From positions 1-64,000 of the forward strand of contig JAUNEA010000004.1 in NCBI GenBank assembly GCA_030525785.1: a DNA stretch of 64,000 nt, written 5' to 3'. The position numbers and the translations under genes were made by a program. Origin of the DNA: Cardiobacteriaceae bacterium. Lineage in GTDB: Bacteria; Pseudomonadota; Gammaproteobacteria; Cardiobacteriales; Cardiobacteriaceae. The notes beneath the pieces were generated by a model. That model made no database searches. It was not told the origin of the DNA and was given only the letters and a program-made list of their open reading frames with translations. Position 1 is the stretch's first letter; every line of letters begins with the position of its first letter. This document shows, one piece after another, positions 60,499 through 64,000 of the stretch.

Positions 60499-61415
60499 CG
60501 ATTTTCCCTAGCTTGCTGTTCCAAAGAATCCCTAAATGGCTCTGGCCCAACCATAATCTGCTCTTCTCCCGAAACAAAGCGCTTTGACAATAGCAGCACT
60601 TCCAGCATCGAATCCAATTTCGCAATAGGCTTGAGATGAATGGTCACAAAAGAACGGCGTTGGTCTCTCTCTACTGAAACCACCTCCGCCACAGGATAAC
60701 CGCGTGGAAACACGCCTCCCAAGCCTGAACTCATCAACACATCACCCACTTCAATATCATGATCAACACGCCAGTCATTAATCTCCAAAGCGCTTTGGGC
60801 TTGGGCAGAGCCTGAAATAATGGCACGGCGTTGTGTTCGCTCCACATACACAGGAACACGACTTCTCGCATCAGAAATCAACATCACCCGAGCCTCACGG
60901 TCAAACACCTCAACCACCTGCCCTACCAATCCCTGCGCATCAATCACTGCTTGATTCACAAAAACGCCATGCAAAGATCCACGATTAATTGTTACCTCCT
61001 CCTGAAAGGAATCAATGGCGCTATCGCTTAATTCTGCAATCAATACAGGCTCAGTTACCTCCAAAATGGAATCCATCATACGGCGCAAACGGCTGTTCTC
61101 CGCTCGGTAATACGATAGACGTTGCAACTGCGCCCGTAATTCATGATTCTCTTGACGCAAACGCAACCATTCTTCACGCATCAATTCTTTGTCTACAGCG
61201 CTTTGGCGAAATTCCACTATGCTTTGCACAGGCATGTAAACAATGGTACGAATGGGTTGATAGAAATAGTCATACACCACATGGCGCATCATCGATAGTG
61301 AATACCCCATTGCCTGAACTATCAACAACAAACACGAAAGCACCCCAACTATGCCTAAGGTAGGAAGACGTGAGGCTTGTGCCTTCTCTACCTGCTCTTG
61401 CCCTTGATACCGCAC
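60495..61415 (-). CDS. mreC: MreC, rod-shape protein
   Basis: MreC links MreB to the periplasmic PBP2/RodA machine. The 306-residue protein has a short cytoplasmic tail and a transmembrane helix at about 20-40. A coiled coil (about 70-110, EEWLRLRQENHELRAQLQRL) and two beta-barrel domains (about 115-270) follow. LVGQVVEVFDREARVMLISD and DVLMSSGLGGVFPRGYPVAEV are diagnostic. The start codon is GTG at 61415, four bases after the mreB stop. The C-terminus carries an extension after the last barrel. Confidence 0.94.
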   Translation of the reverse strand: MRYQGQEQVEKAQASRLPTLGIVGVLSCLLLIVQAMGYSLSMMRHVVYDYFYQPIRTIVYMPVQSIVEFRQSAVDKELMREEWLRLRQENHELRAQLQRLSYYRAENSRLRRMMDSILEVTEPVLIAELSDSAIDSFQEEVTINRGSLHGVFVNQAVIDAQGLVGQVVEVFDREARVMLISDARSRVPVYVERTQRRAIISGSAQAQSALEINDWRVDHDIEVGDVLMSSGLGGVFPRGYPVAEVVSVERDQRRSFVTIHLKPIAKLDSMLEVLLLSKRFVSGEEQIMVGPEPFRDSLEQQARENR

Positions 61416-61419
61416 AAAG

Positions 61420-62601
<1,182 letters not shown>

Positions 62602-62651
62602 TTAGGCTATAATCACAAGCTTTGATAGCCTTAAATAAAGAGGAATAAAAC

Positions 62652-62939
62652 ATGGATATTAGCCGTGAAACCATTATAAAAACCGCCCACTTGGCGCGTT
62701 TATCGTTTGATGAGCCAACTTGCGCAAAACTCAGCCACGAATTGGGGAAAATATTTGATTTATTTGACAGCATCAACAACCCCAGCATCAGCGCACTAGC
62801 TCCCCTCGCCCACCCACTAGAAGAAACGCAACGCTTGCGTGAAGATAACCCTCAGGCTCGCCCATTACTTGATGCCATTGAAAGCAATGCACCTGCTTTT
62901 GCCGATAATCTGTTTACCGTACCGAAGGTGATTGAATAA
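62652..62939 (+). CDS. gatC: Asp/Glu-tRNA amidotransferase subunit C
   Basis: GatC is the small scaffold subunit of GatCAB that wraps GatA and contacts GatB. The 95-residue product has the typical pattern: [31 protein letters not shown], an acidic/proline stretch, RLREDNP and a terminal [11 protein letters not shown]. It is divergent from mreB with 173 bases between. It overlaps gatA by one base (TAATG). Confidence 0.94.
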   Translation: MDISRETIIKTAHLARLSFDEPTCAKLSHELGKIFDLFDSINNPSISALAPLAHPLEETQRLREDNPQARPLLDAIESNAPAFADNLFTVPKVIE

Positions 62940-64000
62940 TGCATACTCTATCCATTTCCCAGTTAGCCAAAGCGCTTAACGACAAACAATTCAGCGCTGT
63001 TGAACTCCTCCAGCATACCCAAAAGCGCATTGAGTCTCTCAATCCCAGCCTCAATGCCTACATCACACAAACCTTCGAATATGCTCTAAAGCAAGCCAAA
63101 GCTTCCGATGAGCGTCGTGCCAACGGCAAAGCGCTTTCTCCTCTTGATGGCATTCCGATGGCGCATAAAGATATTTTCTGCACCCAAGGCATTCGCACCA
63201 CCGCTGCCTCCAAAATGCTGGAAAATTTTACGCCATCGTATGATGCTTTCATCGTAGAGCAGCTGAACCAAGCGGGCGCTGTGATGACAGGCAAAGTTTC
63301 GATGGACGAATTTGCGATGGGTTCCTCCAATGAACGCTCCTATTTTGGCGCGGTTCATAATCCTTGGCATACTGATTACATTCCTGGCGGCTCTTCAGGT
63401 GGTTCAGCAGCTGTCGTTGCAGCAAGGCTTGTTCCCTATGCCACAGGCTCTGACACAGGTGGCTCCATTCGCCAACCTGCTGCCTATTGTGGCATCAGCG
63501 GTATCAAACCTACTTATGGCACCCTCTCACGCTGGGGTATGATTGCCTATGCCTCTAGCCTCGACCAAGCAGGTGTCATGGCACAAAGCGCTTTGGATTT
63601 GGCTTTGGTACTCAATGGCATGAGTGGGCATGATGAAAAAGATTCCACCTCCAGCCCCAAAACCCATACCCAATTTGACACTGAACTCCATCAGCCCTTA
63701 AATGGCATCAAAATTGGATTACCTCGCCAGTATTTTCAAGGCTTAAATACTGCCATGCAGGAAAAAATCATGGAAGCTGCAAAGGTTTACGAAAAACTCG
63801 GCGCAAGCTTGATAGAGATAGATCTCTCCCACACTGAAGCCTCCATCGCCACTTACTACCTAATCGCCTCCGCTGAAGCTTCATCAAACTTGGCGCGTTA
63901 TGATGGCGTGCGTTACGGGCATCGTAGCCAAAGCGCTTTGGATTTGGGCAGCCTGTATCGCGAAAGCCGCAATGAAGGCTTTGGGGAAGAGGTCAAACGC
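62939..64000 (+). CDS. gatA: Asp/Glu-tRNA amidotransferase subunit A (3' end outside window)
   Basis: GatA is the amidase subunit that releases ammonia from glutamine for tRNA-bound Glu or Asp. 354 codons are in the window; about 130 more are expected. The Ser-cisSer-Lys triad is intact: K77 in MAHKDIFC, S152 in GGSSGG, and S176 in [10 protein letters not shown]. The N-terminal helices match the amidase-signature family. gatB is encoded about 38 kb upstream on the other strand. Five or so palindrome copies are present, mostly KAL/QSAL. Confidence 0.96.
   Translation, partial: MHTLSISQLAKALNDKQFSAVELLQHTQKRIESLNPSLNAYITQTFEYALKQAKASDERRANGKALSPLDGIPMAHKDIFCTQGIRTTAASKMLENFTPSYDAFIVEQLNQAGAVMTGKVSMDEFAMGSSNERSYFGAVHNPWHTDYIPGGSSGGSAAVVAARLVPYATGSDTGGSIRQPAAYCGISGIKPTYGTLSRWGMIAYASSLDQAGVMAQSALDLALVLNGMSGHDEKDSTSSPKTHTQFDTELHQPLNGIKIGLPRQYFQGLNTAMQEKIMEAAKVYEKLGASLIEIDLSHTEASIATYYLIASAEASSNLARYDGVRYGHRSQSALDLGSLYRESRNEGFGEEVKR

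Overview
This window is a gene-dense chromosome segment from a gammaproteobacterium of moderate GC content. The gene families and order (yebC-ruvCAB-tolQRA, glyA-nrdR-ribDE-ribBA-ribH-nusB, pilMNOPQ, lptE-holA-rsfS-rlmH, mrdA-rodA-mltB-rlpA-dacA-ybeD, mreBCD) are typical of that class. A GatCAB amidotransferase, zinc-free L31 and L36, and several breaks in conserved gene order fit a smaller-genome lineage. Cardiobacteriales is my best guess, but it is an inference with low confidence. No prophage, insertion sequence or CRISPR array is visible.

Layout. Positions 1-6.6 kb (minus strand) hold the Tol envelope complex, RuvABC Holliday-junction processing, YebC, a zinc metallopeptidase, L36 and a Tat-exported M15-like peptidase. 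Positions 6.8-12.5 kb (plus) hold glyA, nrdR and the riboflavin genes with nusB. Positions 12.7-19.3 kb hold exonuclease I, a lone PAS protein, an LD-carboxypeptidase-like protein with serine deaminase, YciB and an alanine aminotransferase. Positions 19.4-23 kb hold two identical tRNA-Asn genes, ispB, tRNA-Pro, pgeF and serA. Positions 23-31.4 kb (minus) hold gatB, the type IV pilus alignment and secretin genes pilMNOPQ, citrate synthase and L31. Positions 31.5-40 kb (plus) hold miaB, an H-NS-like protein, hinT, argC, folD, a flavodoxin, rpsF-rpsR-rplI, a lytic transglycosylase and aroB. Positions 40.1-45.4 kb hold five tandem paralogous periplasmic solute-binding proteins, most with their own promoter-like sequence or terminator and none with a transporter partner. 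Positions 45.4-52.6 kb hold dapF-xerC, lipB, nth, terD-lptE-holA, a cold-shock/DUF1294 membrane protein and rsfS-rlmH. Positions 52.6-62.5 kb (minus) hold the cell-elongation block (CAAX-like protease, ybeD, dacA, rlpA, mltB, rodA, mrdA, mreDCB). gatC and gatA run off the right edge.

The most striking property is a highly iterated palindrome, CAAAGCGCTTTG. By hand count its core AAGCGCTT occurs about 155 times in 64 kb, where about one would be expected by chance. It lies in genes (read as QSAL, KAL or KRF), in signal peptides, in a tRNA promoter spacer and in terminators, but is nearly absent from glyA, ribBA, ribH, yebC, gltA, pilMNO and the ribosomal protein genes.

The second unusual feature is an intergenic element present twice in opposite orientation (12472-12718 and 22929-23187). 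Each copy fills the whole gap between two convergent genes. Each contains the same five hairpins, with compensatory base changes between copies, and is closed by a copy-specific long inverted repeat whose ends are copies of the palindrome. It looks like a selected structured RNA or DNA element, possibly a bidirectional terminator.
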